64,000 bases of DNA from Drosophila pseudoobscura (taxonomy: Eukaryota; Arthropoda; Insecta; Diptera; Drosophilidae), in NCBI RefSeq assembly GCF_009870125.1, contig NC_046680.1, positions 11,346,001 to 11,410,000 of the forward strand. The letters run 5' to 3'. A program made the translations under genes and the position numbers. Of this stretch, positions 1 through 11,294 are shown piece by piece; the first letter of the stretch is position 1; each line of letters starts with the position of its first letter. Below the pieces are notes generated by a model, which was not told the origin of the DNA, did no database searches, and saw nothing but the letters and a program-made list of their open reading frames with translations.

Positions 1-2898
1 CCGAGAGTTTTCGCAGAAATCTCTATAATGGGCGAGTCCGTGCGAGGCCTGTTAGATTCAGGCGCTACACACAGCATGCTAGGGTGTAATGGTCAGGAAT
101 TCCTGGAGAAGCTGGGCGTGGAGGCTCGTCGATATTCTTCTATAGTGAAGGTAGCGAATGGGGAAGATCGCGCAATCGTTGGCCGAGTGGAATTACCGGT
201 GAAATACAAGGGAGAGGTAAAAAGATTAACGTTTTTCGTATGCCCTTTCTTGGAACAGGAAATTTACTTGGGGGTAGACTTTTGGCGGGTATTCTCATTG
301 GCTCCTGAGGTGATGGGAGAAGGTCCAGTAGGGGCATCTCACAGATTAGTGGAAGAAGTGCTGGCTGATCAAGTCGCCCACTATGTGGAAGGCCCGGAGA
401 AGGAGATAGTGCAGGAAGAATGGGAGTTGTCAGAAGAGCAAAAGGCAGCCTTGGATCAGGTGAAGGCAGAGTTTCTGACTTTCGAAGCCGTAGGCCTGGG
501 GAGGACGTCGAGAGAGACTCACAAAATTCAATTGGTGGAGAAGACCGAGCCTGTGAAGGATCGACATTACCCACTTCCTAGCATCGAGGGGATTTTGTCG
601 CGTCTCGATCAGACGATATATATCTCCAGCGTCGACTTAAAATTCGCCTTTTGGCAAATCGAGCTGGACGAGCAGAGTCGACCATATACTGCGTTCACGG
701 TGCCGGGACGCCCTCTGTATCAGTTCCGTATGATGCCCTTTGGCCTCTGCAACGCCGCACAACGCCTATGTAGACTGGTCGATAAGGTGATTCCGGTTGA
801 GATGCGTTCAAACGTCTATGCGTATCTCGACGACTTGCTGATTATAGCTGAGGACTTCCAAACGCACGTGAAGATTCTGCGACAGGTTGCCGAGCGTCTA
901 CGAGAAGCAAATTTAACGATAGGGCTGAGCAAATCTCATTTTTGCTATAAAAACATTAAATACCTGGGATTTATAGTGGGAGGAGGAGCGCTGAAGATGG
1001 ATCCGGATCGTGTGTCGGCCATTTTGCGCATTCCCGAGCCGCGATCTGTTCGAGAATTGCGTAGCTTCCTGGGAACTGCGGGCTGGTACCGGCGCTTTAT
1101 GAAAAACTATGCTGAGATGGCCGGTCCGCTCACAGACGCCCTGAAAAAGTCGGGAAATGGGAAGTTTAAATTGACGGAGGAGGCAAAACGAGCCATGGGG
1201 GAGCTAAAAGCTGCACTCACCTCGGCACCAGTCTTGGTACACGCGGATTTCAAGCGGCACTTCTACATACAGTGCGACGCCTCACATTATGGGGTAGGAG
1301 CCGTACTCTTCCAACGGGATGACGAGCAGAACGAAAGGCCCATAGCGTTTTTCTCTGCCAAACTGAATTGCCACCAAAAAAACTACTCAGTGACAGAGAA
1401 GGAGTGTCTGGCAGCTCTCATGGCGATCCTTAAGTTCCGTCCGTACGTAGAGCTTATGCCGTTTACAGTCATAACTGACCACGCCAGTCTCAAATGGCTC
1501 ATGACCATGAAGAACCTGGATGGTCGCTTAGCTCGTTGGTCCCTTCAACTGCAGGCCTTCGATTTCGGCATAGAACACCGGAAAGGAGCGGACAATGTAG
1601 TGGCAGATACATTGTCACGCAGTATTGAAGAGCTGGAAGTGGATCCGAGTAGTATCCTGGGTTTTGAAACGGTGGAGTTTGAATCTGTAGAATATCAGGA
1701 GTTAAGGAAGGAAATAACAGAGAACCAAGACCGCTTACCTGATCTCCAGATTGTTGACGGCATGATATTCAAGCGCATGCGCTTTGAACGATTGGATGAT
1801 CAACTGGAGGGCGCCGTCTGGAAATTGTGGGTTCCGAGTTCGCTGACGGCCGCGTTGATAGACAAAGCACATTCGGAAGAGAAGACAGCGCACGGAGGAA
1901 TCGCGAAAACCTTGCACTTATTGCGTAGGCAGTTTTACTGGCCAAACATGGCGATAGAGGTACGGGATTATATCCGACGGTGCACCGTGTGCAAGGAGTC
2001 GAAAGCGCCGAATTATCGGATGCAGGTCGGCATGGGGCAAGAAGTGGTCACTGAGCGCCCGTTCCAAAAACTTTATATTGATTTTTTGGGTAAATATCCG
2101 CGGTCAAAGAACGGTCAGGCGTGGATATTTATTGTAGTTGACCATTTCTCGAAGTTCACGTTCCTAAAGACCATGACCAAAGCCACGGCAAAGGAAGTTG
2201 TAAGATTCCTCGTTCACGAGGTGTTTTACAAGTTTGGAGTGCCGGAGATGATTCACTCGGACAATGGGGCTCAGTTCGTCTCGAAAACGTTTAAAGAGAT
2301 GACCGATGCATTCGGAGTCACTCATATGAGGACGCCAGTGTATTCTCCGCAGAGTAACGCAGCCGAACGCGTGAATCGCACAGTACTCAGCGCGATTCGG
2401 GCGTATCTGGAAGACGATCACCGGGACTGGGATGTGCATCTGCCGGAGATAGAACTGGCTATTAGGAACTCGGTTCACGAGGCGACAGGCGTAACGCCAT
2501 TCTTTGCAGTCTTCGGGCAGCAAATGTATTTGCATGGGTCATGCTACAAGTTGGCAAAGCGACTGCGGTCAATCGGCGAGCATGACATATCGCTGCTGGA
2601 GGGTCAGGACAAGCGACAACTCATCCAAGAGAGGATTCGCGCTAGTTTACATCAGGCATACGAGCGCAGTAGGGTAAGGTACAACCAGCGAGCTCGGGTG
2701 TTTTACGCGAGGCCGGGACAAGAGGTATTCCGTCGAAATTTTGTCCTTAGTGACTTCGGAAAAGGCTTTAATGCCAAGTTCGCGCGCAAATTCATCCGAT
2801 GCCGGGTAGTGAAGCCAGTAGGAGAGAACGCGTATGCTCTGGAGGACCTTAACGGCCGTCCCATAGGAGTGTACCACGCCAAAGACCTGAGAATGTAG
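1..2898 (+). CDS. Retroelement pol polyprotein (protease, RT, RNase H, integrase), 5' end outside window
   Basis: The frame is open from the first base of the window, so the protein begins further left; the first ATG inside is at 28. In order (numbered from that ATG): an aspartic protease with a DSGATH active site near residue 11; a reverse transcriptase with the YLDD box near residue 268; an RNase H region starting about residue 405; an integrase with an HHCC zinc finger near residues 620-660 and a DDE core (DF, SDNG, then the conserved E in SNAAERVNR); and a C-terminal chromatin-contact region ending at residue 956. This domain order is that of Ty3/gypsy elements. No env-like frame is seen downstream. 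The reading frame looks whole in the part visible. Confidence 0.9.
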   Translation, partial: PRVFAEISIMGESVRGLLDSGATHSMLGCNGQEFLEKLGVEARRYSSIVKVANGEDRAIVGRVELPVKYKGEVKRLTFFVCPFLEQEIYLGVDFWRVFSLAPEVMGEGPVGASHRLVEEVLADQVAHYVEGPEKEIVQEEWELSEEQKAALDQVKAEFLTFEAVGLGRTSRETHKIQLVEKTEPVKDRHYPLPSIEGILSRLDQTIYISSVDLKFAFWQIELDEQSRPYTAFTVPGRPLYQFRMMPFGLCNAAQRLCRLVDKVIPVEMRSNVYAYLDDLLIIAEDFQTHVKILRQVAERLREANLTIGLSKSHFCYKNIKYLGFIVGGGALKMDPDRVSAILRIPEPRSVRELRSFLGTAGWYRRFMKNYAEMAGPLTDALKKSGNGKFKLTEEAKRAMGELKAALTSAPVLVHADFKRHFYIQCDASHYGVGAVLFQRDDEQNERPIAFFSAKLNCHQKNYSVTEKECLAALMAILKFRPYVELMPFTVITDHASLKWLMTMKNLDGRLARWSLQLQAFDFGIEHRKGADNVVADTLSRSIEELEVDPSSILGFETVEFESVEYQELRKEITENQDRLPDLQIVDGMIFKRMRFERLDDQLEGAVWKLWVPSSLTAALIDKAHSEEKTAHGGIAKTLHLLRRQFYWPNMAIEVRDYIRRCTVCKESKAPNYRMQVGMGQEVVTERPFQKLYIDFLGKYPRSKNGQAWIFIVVDHFSKFTFLKTMTKATAKEVVRFLVHEVFYKFGVPEMIHSDNGAQFVSKTFKEMTDAFGVTHMRTPVYSPQSNAAERVNRTVLSAIRAYLEDDHRDWDVHLPEIELAIRNSVHEATGVTPFFAVFGQQMYLHGSCYKLAKRLRSIGEHDISLLEGQDKRQLIQERIRASLHQAYERSRVRYNQRARVFYARPGQEVFRRNFVLSDFGKGFNAKFARKFIRCRVVKPVGENAYALEDLNGRPIGVYHAKDLRM

Positions 2899-4680
2899 TG
2901 AGGTGTGGGTGTGGCCTACGTTGGGCGCGGCAGAAGAATACAGGGCACGCCGGCGGGTGCTCAATAGTGTTCCGGAATCCGGTGGGCATGCCCACGCGTA
3001 TGTTGTCCCTCCTGGGACTGACGACATACTCGTGGTGGTGTTCCAGTCCCACCTGAACGATAGGTGGCCAGGGCTGAGGGCGACGCGCCATCTAGCGGAA
3101 GTCCAGGGAGGCTCGATGGTCGATGGGGACATCGGGGGGAGCTGGAGCCGTTACTGGGGATATAAGGAAGAGAATAGGATTAGTTATATGTATTAGTAAG
3201 GGAAAAAGGGATAAATAGGAGTGAAAAGATTAGAAAACGTGGATTGGGTTATGAAAATCGTGGAGCGTGGACGGAGTCACGTCGAGATCCGAAATTGTGT
3301 GAATAAAACAAACAGTTTGAAGTGAGTACCGAAAAAGCGGGCAATAAAGTAGGTAGTAATGCAAAATTTTACAAACAGTTTGAACCGGCAAGGAATACAG
3401 CCACTAGAACCGGGCCGGAAGATTTCCTGGAGAGGAACACTGGAGTCCGAGAAAGTCGACTGCAGGGAAGAAGACGATACAACGGGACCTGAGTGAGTTC
3501 GTTCCAGTTGCGCGTGTGTGAGCCAAGTAGCGCGGGACGTGTGAAGGGAGGGGGTGAAAGAGGTCGAGTGAGCGGCCAGGGCGATTCTAGCCACACCGCA
3601 CGATCGTTGCATCGCCGTCCAGTGCGTGCCACACGTTTGGGCTCTTTTACAAAGGGAAAACCTCGAAATCCTATTCACACACACACACACACACACGCGC
3701 ACACGTATACACGAACCTAGATAAATTTAGGGCTGACCGGCCACGGCCAGCGATCAGCGAGCCCACGTTATTGAACTTAAAGAAAAACAAATAATCCGCA
3801 CTCCAAACACCGTTCCACTGTAAATGTTATTTTGTTCCGTGTGTTGTCCTTTATTCTGTATTTAGTATAAGCTTAAAACGTTTAACATAAAATCTTGGCC
3901 AGTGAAAAAAAATATATGTATGTAAAAACACCAACACCTTTCACAAACGTAAATCTGCGATCAGCTGGTCAACGCCAGAAGATTAACCCTTAGCGGGTGA
4001 CGCGGGGGTCCCATCAGTCCACCGTATTTGGTCGAGTGAATTGTGGAAAATATTGTTTATTGTTTATGTCCCGGGGACCCTTAACAAGAGCTCTTGGTAG
4101 GTCAGGTCTCCGTAGGGGCCCGAGTTGAATTAACTCCCGTAAGACGGATCCAGTCCCCACTCATCTACACATAGTCCAGTACGAATGGGTGAGGGTATCC
4201 CTGTAGGTTAAACGAAATTTCAGCAGTTATTTCCGTGTTTGTCTTTGTGTCGAACGTTTTGGTGTTTCTTTTTGGTTAGGGATAATTTTGAGTATAGCTA
4301 TTTATTAATAAGAAATATGAAGTTGTCAATTTGTAATTATTAAAGCTTGGATATAGACTGAAGTATGATGCGTTAAATTTAAAATAGAGGGAGGACGCGT
4401 GGCGTAAGCCATGGATTAGGCCAGCCGTTACCGTTCCAGCAGAGGGTGGCCAAAATGAACGTTGTGTTTGGTCACAGGTAGGGCGGGCGCGCGAAGTGAT
4501 AACACCCAAGCTTCACCCACTTGATAGCCGTCTGTTTATGATTTTCTTTGTTGTTGTTAGGTTGTTGTTAGTTCTGATGTCCCGAGAAGTAGTATGTCTC
4601 CTTTTTTGTCTACATTTGGCGGGCAAGGGGAACTACCCAGCCCTGGGGTCGACAGCTAGCCGGCATTGCCCTCTGGGAAA
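2899..4680. other. Non-coding 3' part of the retroelement, probably including its 3' LTR
   Basis: No gene is seen here. The stretch follows directly on the pol stop and holds purine-rich runs (near 3,170, 3,545 and 4,385) that could include a polypurine tract, a CA dinucleotide run at about 3,676-3,698, and AT-rich sequence. Which part is 3' untranslated sequence and which is LTR cannot be decided without a second LTR copy. Confidence 0.5.
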
Positions 4681-4923
4681 CAAGCTAAATGTAACACTCT
4701 TTTACCTTTTGACAACAATGAGACTAATTCCATACACAATGTTGCCAATTCCATACACGGGCAACGTACAAATGATGTGGGCACGGCTAAATGTTCTATA
4801 TAGCTAGTAATATTCGACGGAATATGAAAAACGAGGAATATGAATAATAGAAATTGAATTCGTCAGTATATTTACGGTAAATTTTAAAATGAGACGGTAT
4901 GTTTCGGTATATTTCTGAGGATC

Positions 4924-4934
4924 CGGTCACACTG
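4924..4934 (+). promoter_or_regulatory. Motif 1-type core promoter element of Adk2
   Basis: CGGTCACACTG lies 64 bp upstream of the Adk2 start codon. This is the Drosophila 'motif 1' consensus (YGGTCACACTR), typical of TATA-less housekeeping promoters. The site fits the position of a transcription start just upstream of a short 5' UTR. Confidence 0.7.
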
Positions 4935-4997
4935 CCGAGTACACGAGTATATTTTTAGTTAAGACTAAAGTAAATAGTTTTGTAAATAAATCACACG

Positions 4998-6140
<1,143 letters not shown>

Positions 6141-6979
6141 TTTGTTCCAAAAATATGATTACGAACTGCAACTGCCTCCTGACATTTTACTATGAAACAC
6201 ACAAAATTTAAGTCTAAAGTTTATGATACACCTAGAGATCATAACAGAACAAAACTAATCATTTGAAAAAGGTCTACAGATACTTTCCTTGTACAGATTT
6301 CCAAATTGTATATGTGTTTGTTACTTTTTACATTTCAATATTTGTAACTACAATAAAACATAATTAAAAAATATATGTAACAATTTTTCGTTGAATTGAT
6401 AAAAAACAAACTTACAAAAATTCGGAGAATACGATTCGAGCACGGTTCTGGAATATCCAAGGACATACAAGTGCTTGAAGGAGCAGAACATATGGGTTCC
6501 TGAAATAGTTTGCAGGGATTTATGTTGGGAAGCACAACAAAAATATTCCTTGCTTAAACGTGTGTAACAGACTGCGAAAGGTCATTAATTTTATTGCGTT
6601 TACACGTTATACGTTGAGTATCCACAAAGCACTTTGAGTCTGAAGTGGTTCATTCGTTTTAAAGTCATTTAGCACAAGCACGACGATTTGATAGTTCGTA
6701 GAATAGCTTCGTATGTCACCTGCTTAATATTAAAATCAAATTAAGCATGTTTAACTATCCGCATACACATTATATAAAGTTATAACGACGATTGACTAAT
6801 CACCGGGTTGACTTTTTAGCAATAGCAATTTGTGCTTCAAAGTCTAAAGTATCTACAATCCTAAGTCTCTGGTCTCTGAGTCTCTACTCTCTGGGCTGTA
6901 CATATGTACAGCCTTACTACACGCTTACAAATCGATGTCTGTACGTATATATTACACCTGAAGTTCAATCGTAGCTAGG
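6141..6979. other. Adk2-EbpIII intergenic region
   Basis: Holds the Adk2 3' UTR up to the AATAAA at about 6,352 and then the upstream region of the EbpIII gene. No further gene or recognisable repeat is seen. Confidence 0.5.
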
Positions 6980-7015
6980 TATAAAAGCGAACTTCATAGA
7001 CACAGTTTGTCAGTT
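6980..7015 (+). promoter_or_regulatory. TATA box and initiator of EbpIII
   Basis: TATAAAA at 6,980-6,986 is followed by the initiator TCAGTT at 7,010-7,015. The spacing of 32 bp from the first T of the TATA box to the A of the initiator is close to ideal for Drosophila focused promoters. A first untranslated exon from about 7,012 would end at 7,079 before GTAAGA, and the coding exon is entered at 7,495 after GCAG. Confidence 0.8.
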
Positions 7016-7506
7016 AGTTCAAGCTGTTGCATTGCTACGCATCTACCTGTCGTTCGTCGTTAACTTGTCGCTCTCCACTGTAAGATAGCTAATATTTACA
7101 TTTAGTGCTGCTGATTGCATATCTAATTTATTCAAAGCCGAATCAGCCGATTCGGCAGAGGCTGAACCTGTTTTTGCTAGTCTAGTAATTAATGTGAATC
7201 GCGTTTAGCAGTGATCAAGCCTCAGTAGGGCATCTGAATCAGGCAATCATAAGTAGTGCTTTATGCAGTCCCACTCAGATACATTTGTATCAATAATCAG
7301 ATTGAAAGCGATTTCATTGACTCTGTCCATCAAAGCCCCAAGATTGTGTTAGACTTTAAACTGGTTTGTTACCAAAACATATATGCATATACTGAGTATT
7401 TAAGCTGTAGAGTGTGACCAAAAGTGCCAATCAACGACTGCTAAAAAAATTTCGAAAGTACTCCAACTAACACTTCATTGTACTTTTTTCGCAGCTCCCT
7501 TTCAAA

Positions 7507-7887
7507 ATGAAAATGCTACTCACGCTGTTGCTCCTCGGAGTGGTGCTGGTTGCCGCCGAAGAAAAATATACCACCAAATATGATAACCTTGATGTGGACG
7601 AAATTTTGAAATCGGATCGACTCTTCACAAACTATTTCAAATGTCTGATTGAGACTGGCAAATGCACACCTGAGGGACGGGAGCTGAAAAAGTCCCTGCC
7701 GGACGCCTTGAAAACAGAATGCAGCAAGTGCAGTGAAAGGCAGAGGTCCAACACTGACAAAGTCATTCGGTTCATTATCGACAACAAGCCAGAGGAGTGG
7801 AAGCAGCTCCAAACCAAGTTCGATCCCGAGGATATTTACATCAAGCGTTACCGTGCACAGGCAACGAATGCCGGAATCAAGATCTAA
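7507..7887 (+). CDS. EbpIII: Chemosensory protein family (OS-D/A10), ejaculatory bulb protein III
   Basis: A secreted 126-residue protein of the insect chemosensory protein (OS-D/A10/Phk) family, which bind small hydrophobic ligands in extracellular fluid. Residues 1-18 form a signal peptide ([10 protein letters not shown]...). The mature part carries the family pattern of four cysteines spaced C-x6-C-x18-C-x2-C, which form two small disulphide loops. The coding region is a single exon preceded by a 415-bp intron in the 5' UTR (7,080-7,494). AATAAA at 7,995 serves as the poly(A) signal. By position next to Adk2 and HSPC300 it is the orthologue of D. melanogaster EbpIII (PebIII), known as a male ejaculatory bulb protein with wider expression. 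A second family member lies 5 kb away on the minus strand. Confidence 0.93.
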   Translation: MKMLLTLLLLGVVLVAAEEKYTTKYDNLDVDEILKSDRLFTNYFKCLIETGKCTPEGRELKKSLPDALKTECSKCSERQRSNTDKVIRFIIDNKPEEWKQLQTKFDPEDIYIKRYRAQATNAGIKI

Positions 7888-8000
7888 TTCTATTGATCTA
7901 CATAATTCGATTGCCAAAAAATCTATAATTGTTGTTATCTGTTATTATATATCTATCTGCTCATCAAAATTTTATATATTTCGATCGTACGCTGAATAAA

Positions 8001-8605
8001 GAGATTCGTTTTGTACATAAGGCTTTGTCTATAACATCGGATTAGGGGATTTCGAAGGTGGGATAAGAGCAGTAGCTTTTGCCAAATCAGCGAATGATAT
8101 TACGTAGGTGTATTGTATGGACTATAATAACCCACTTAGAATGTGTTCTATTAAAGCCAAAGACAGCAAATTATCGATTTGATAATATACAAATGATACT
8201 TTCCGTCCCGTCTGTACATTATTATATGGTGAGTATATTTGCGTCATCTTTGGCTACAGCCAAGGCAACAGAGCTACGACTATTCGGGCATTGCATTGCG
8301 TGCGTGTCTAGTCTCTGACGTGTTCCTAATAATATGTATATTATATAGTTTGATGGAGGGGCAGTGAAACGAATCCGATCGCTTGTCCGTCCACTCAACC
8401 GTGAAAGGAAGAAACAGCATGGAAGGACAGTCTTCACAGAACGTCCAACGCAATGACAATGGTTTTGTATGTCATGGAAATTGGTAATACATAAAAAAAA
8501 TTATTCAGAAAATATATGCAATAGCTAGGGGTTTATCATTATTTTTAATTGTCTTATAAATGTACAAAGCTTAATATAAATGTGAGAACATAGCTTGGGT
8601 TGAAT
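8001..8605. other. EbpIII-HSPC300 convergent intergenic region
   Basis: Two genes end toward each other here. AT-rich 3' flanks are seen, with no gene and no clear repeat. Confidence 0.4.
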
Positions 8606-10589
8606 TTACGTTAATGTTTCCCCTTGAGCTACACAGGCTTCCAAATAGTCTATGCGCCGCTCTAGGATTGTTAGTTTTTCGTTGAGTACTGCCAATCGAG
8701 ACCGACAGGACATATCTGAAAAGACAAAAAGTTACATATGAGATTTGTTAAACGAAATCTGACAATATTAGACCAATTAATTAAAAAATCACATACAATT
8801 TCAGAAGGATAAATCATAGCTTACAATATATGTACAAAGATTATCAGATTGAGAACGCTATAGATGTGTGGACTCGTGAGTCAAAAAAGCTCTGAACATC
8901 CGGAAGAGTTTATCGTAAGCATCATTCATTTGTAAGCACATAACAGCTACCGGATAATAATACGAAATCAGCACCTGATTTCGGACAGACAACGTGCAAA
9001 CTACGCCAAATTCGCACGTTATATGTAGAGTTCATTTAAAATTCATAACAAGTGTAAATATGTACACTTACTGGCAATGACACTCTTTACGTCTGCCTAT
9101 AATCACAAATCGTACACACAAATATGAATAAATAAATTGTTTGTATGAACAGGGCCGGCATTTGGGCCCATTGGTGGCTTGAAGAATCGAAAAAGATTTT
9201 AAAATATAAAATTTTTAATTCAGGATCAAAAGTGAGCGTCTTCGCAGCCAATGAAGAATCAATCGAATTTTCAATCGATGAAACTGTATAGGAAAACTGA
9301 CGAAATTGATTCCCATTTGATATCCAATAATCTAAAGTTTCAGACGGAAACGCCTGATAATCTGTCAATCTGTTAGTTAGATTATCTTATCCTTGATTTC
9401 ACTCCATACTGAGAAAATGTAATTTACTGTGAGACTTGTGAATGTCAACGATAACAACGTGAGCATCAAAGAAAGAGCCTTTTCTAGGATTCGAAATTGC
9501 TTCTTCGTCGACGGGGAGGGACTGACGAATCTTCTACTTAAAATTCTTGAAGACAACTTCAATAATTTCCTTGGACAAGGCATAAGCCTGTAACACGAAA
9601 AGAAATAACTAAGAATTCCAAAATAGGGTCCTAAATCCGAGAGCCGCATTTGGCCGTGTGGATTTTGCACAAAGCGTTAAGCAGACTGGGCACGGTGAAA
9701 ACCATTAAATATCAAGCGAAAGAAGTTTATTAAGCTATAATGGAGATTTTATACTCCGATTTAAAAGATCCTGATGTCCAATAAGAGAATTTTTGAATAC
9801 AGAAGTCAAGATGAGTCTCAAACATCACTCTAGAAGATCAATGCAGAACTGATTATTTAATTTATCTTGATACGGCTCTCGCTTCTGTGAAGGAACGATT
9901 TAAGCAGTTGATTGATTTAAACATCATGAAAATCGATGGAACTTTTAATACGATTTCTGTCCTTGCTCACAATCTCAAGAATGGTTTTTGATGTCAAATT
10001 TCGGGCTTGTGATTGTGAGATGCGTACCGACCTCATACTTGAAAGGGAATCGGAAATAAATTGATTGGATCTGTATAAACAGCTGCAACAATTAACCGAC
10101 CTTAAAGGTCCTTCAATATCTCTCTTTTATACTAGGTATACAAAAATGTGTAGGGCGCTGCGTAGGCACTGCAAATTTATTTGTTCCTTTTGGTTACAAT
10201 AATCATCAGATCTGATTGTGGGTCTAGTTCTTATAGTCTGTGAGATCTAGGCGTCAAACAAGACGGGCGAACAGACGCTGAGCAATAATTTATATACTTT
10301 ATAGGGTCGGAAAAGCAACATCCACTCATTTTGAGTATCGCACATAATAACAAAATCATAAGACCTAAAGCCGGCCCTGTGTATTTATGCATTTATGTAC
10401 ATATCGGCAGATGTGACACACTCCCTCACATGTATGTACGTGCTATATACTCGGCTATGTTTTCTTACCAAATGAGTTTAAAAAGTCCGTTATACGTTTA
10501 ATGCTGGCTGTTATGACTTCAATGTATTCCCTATTCGCCCAATCCTGATGAATTTGCTTCTGAATCGCCTCTCTGTGAGCACCACTCAT
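8606..10589 (-). CDS. HSPC300: BRICK1/HSPC300 subunit of the SCAR/WAVE complex
   Basis: A 76-residue coiled-coil protein encoded by two exons, 10589-10469 and 8715-8606 on the minus strand, split by a 1.75-kb intron after one base of an Asp codon. The N-terminus [17 protein letters not shown], the middle [15 protein letters not shown] and the heptad-like C-terminus match BRICK1 over its full length. BRK1 is the smallest member of the WAVE regulatory complex, which activates Arp2/3 downstream of Rac. It is too small and split to stand out as an open reading frame. A motif 1 promoter element lies 57 bp upstream. The intron carries a decayed hAT transposon (9,150-10,379). Confidence 0.96.
9150..10379 (+). 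mobile_element. Decayed hAT (Tip100/Zaphod-like) DNA transposon in the HSPC300 intron
   Basis: The ends are inverted repeats: CAGGGCCGGC at 9,150 and its complement GCCGGCCCTG ending at 10,379, with TTT/AAA following inward. The flanking octamers TGTATGAA (9,142-9,149) and TGTATTTA (10,380-10,387) agree at 6 of 8 positions, as expected of an old 8-bp hAT target duplication. On the plus strand around 9.86-9.96 kb one frame reads [15 protein letters not shown], like the C-terminal region of Tip100/Zaphod transposases; other frames hold only scraps. Total length is 1,230 bp, much shorter than an autonomous element, so it is internally deleted and degenerate. Confidence 0.75.
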
Positions 10590-10645
10590 TTTTATATCTT
10601 AAAATGTTTATTTTCTTTATTTCTTGAATGTGGGTGTGAATGTGA

Positions 10646-10656
10646 CAGTGTGACCA
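10646..10656 (-). promoter_or_regulatory. Motif 1-type core promoter element of HSPC300
   Basis: Read on the minus strand, TGGTCACACTG lies 57 bp upstream of the HSPC300 start codon. It matches the housekeeping motif 1 consensus exactly. Confidence 0.7.
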
Positions 10657-11294
10657 AGTAGAAAAGTAAGGCGATTAAATATCAGAAATATCGAATCCTA
10701 CAATACTCCTTTTATAATTGAAATCGATGTATCGCAAGATTAAAATGCAAATATCTGTGCATTATAATTAAATGAAATTACACGAATATTTTACTTATTG
10801 CCTTTTCTCACAGAGCCCATCTACGGGGAAAAACAAACAGCTTATAATGAATAAATTGGGAATTTTTCTGGCTATAATCAAATTCTAAAAATAACCTAGG
10901 GGCAAGTAACGTGCACAATCGCATCGCTCGCGCGAAAATAAATTTCTGGCGACGACAACCCACACTACTTTATAACTAAATTTGAAGCAGCATGGCTTGG
11001 CATTTGGTTTTCTCCTTCGTGCTCCTCCTCTCATTTCTGCTGCTTCTTCTAATGCTCATCAGGTGCTTTTTGAAGGATGGGGAATGTTGGATGCCAGTGT
11101 GAATCGGTGTTTCACATCTGTCCAAAAATCCCACCGTTCTCCGAAGACGTGCTCAGTGTGCACAGGGTATTAGTGATACCGATTGTTATTTTTCAATTCT
11201 ATTTGTTCCAATCTATTATTTGACGTTGTGTTGGCACACATACAGCATATACATATACAAACATACATTTTGGGCTAAGTTTTCGTAAACAAAA
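10657..11294. other. HSPC300-MADF gene divergent intergenic region
   Basis: Shared upstream region of two divergent genes. Apart from the motif 1 element at its left edge I see no TATA box, gene or repeat. Confidence 0.4.

Larger units (their letters stand above)
1..4680 (+). mobile_element. Ty3/gypsy-type LTR retroelement, 3' portion (right end approximate)
   Basis: The left edge of the window lies inside a Ty3/gypsy (Metaviridae) element. Protease, reverse transcriptase, RNase H and integrase are read in that order, followed by a non-coding stretch of up to about 1.8 kb that includes a CA repeat near 3,676. The gag region and 5' LTR lie outside the window. I could not place the 3' LTR because only one copy would be present here; the right boundary near 4.68 kb is a guess, based on a different repeat motif appearing at 4,711 and the Adk2 promoter at 4.92 kb. 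The pol stretch that can be seen looks whole, which suggests a young insertion. The exact gypsy lineage is not recognised. Confidence 0.8.

Noticed and set aside
3493-3720. Plus-strand open frame ending in a His/Thr repeat
   Set aside because: It is made by the CA dinucleotide run within the non-coding part of the retroelement.
4496-4807. 103-codon frame with hydrophobic segments before Adk2
   Set aside because: It has no ATG at its start and overlaps the end of the retroelement and the shared repeat motif; no domain is recognised.
9087-9670. Two minus-strand open frames of 93 and 97 codons in the HSPC300 intron
   Set aside because: They run antisense through the hAT remnant, whose own transposase scraps are on the plus strand.
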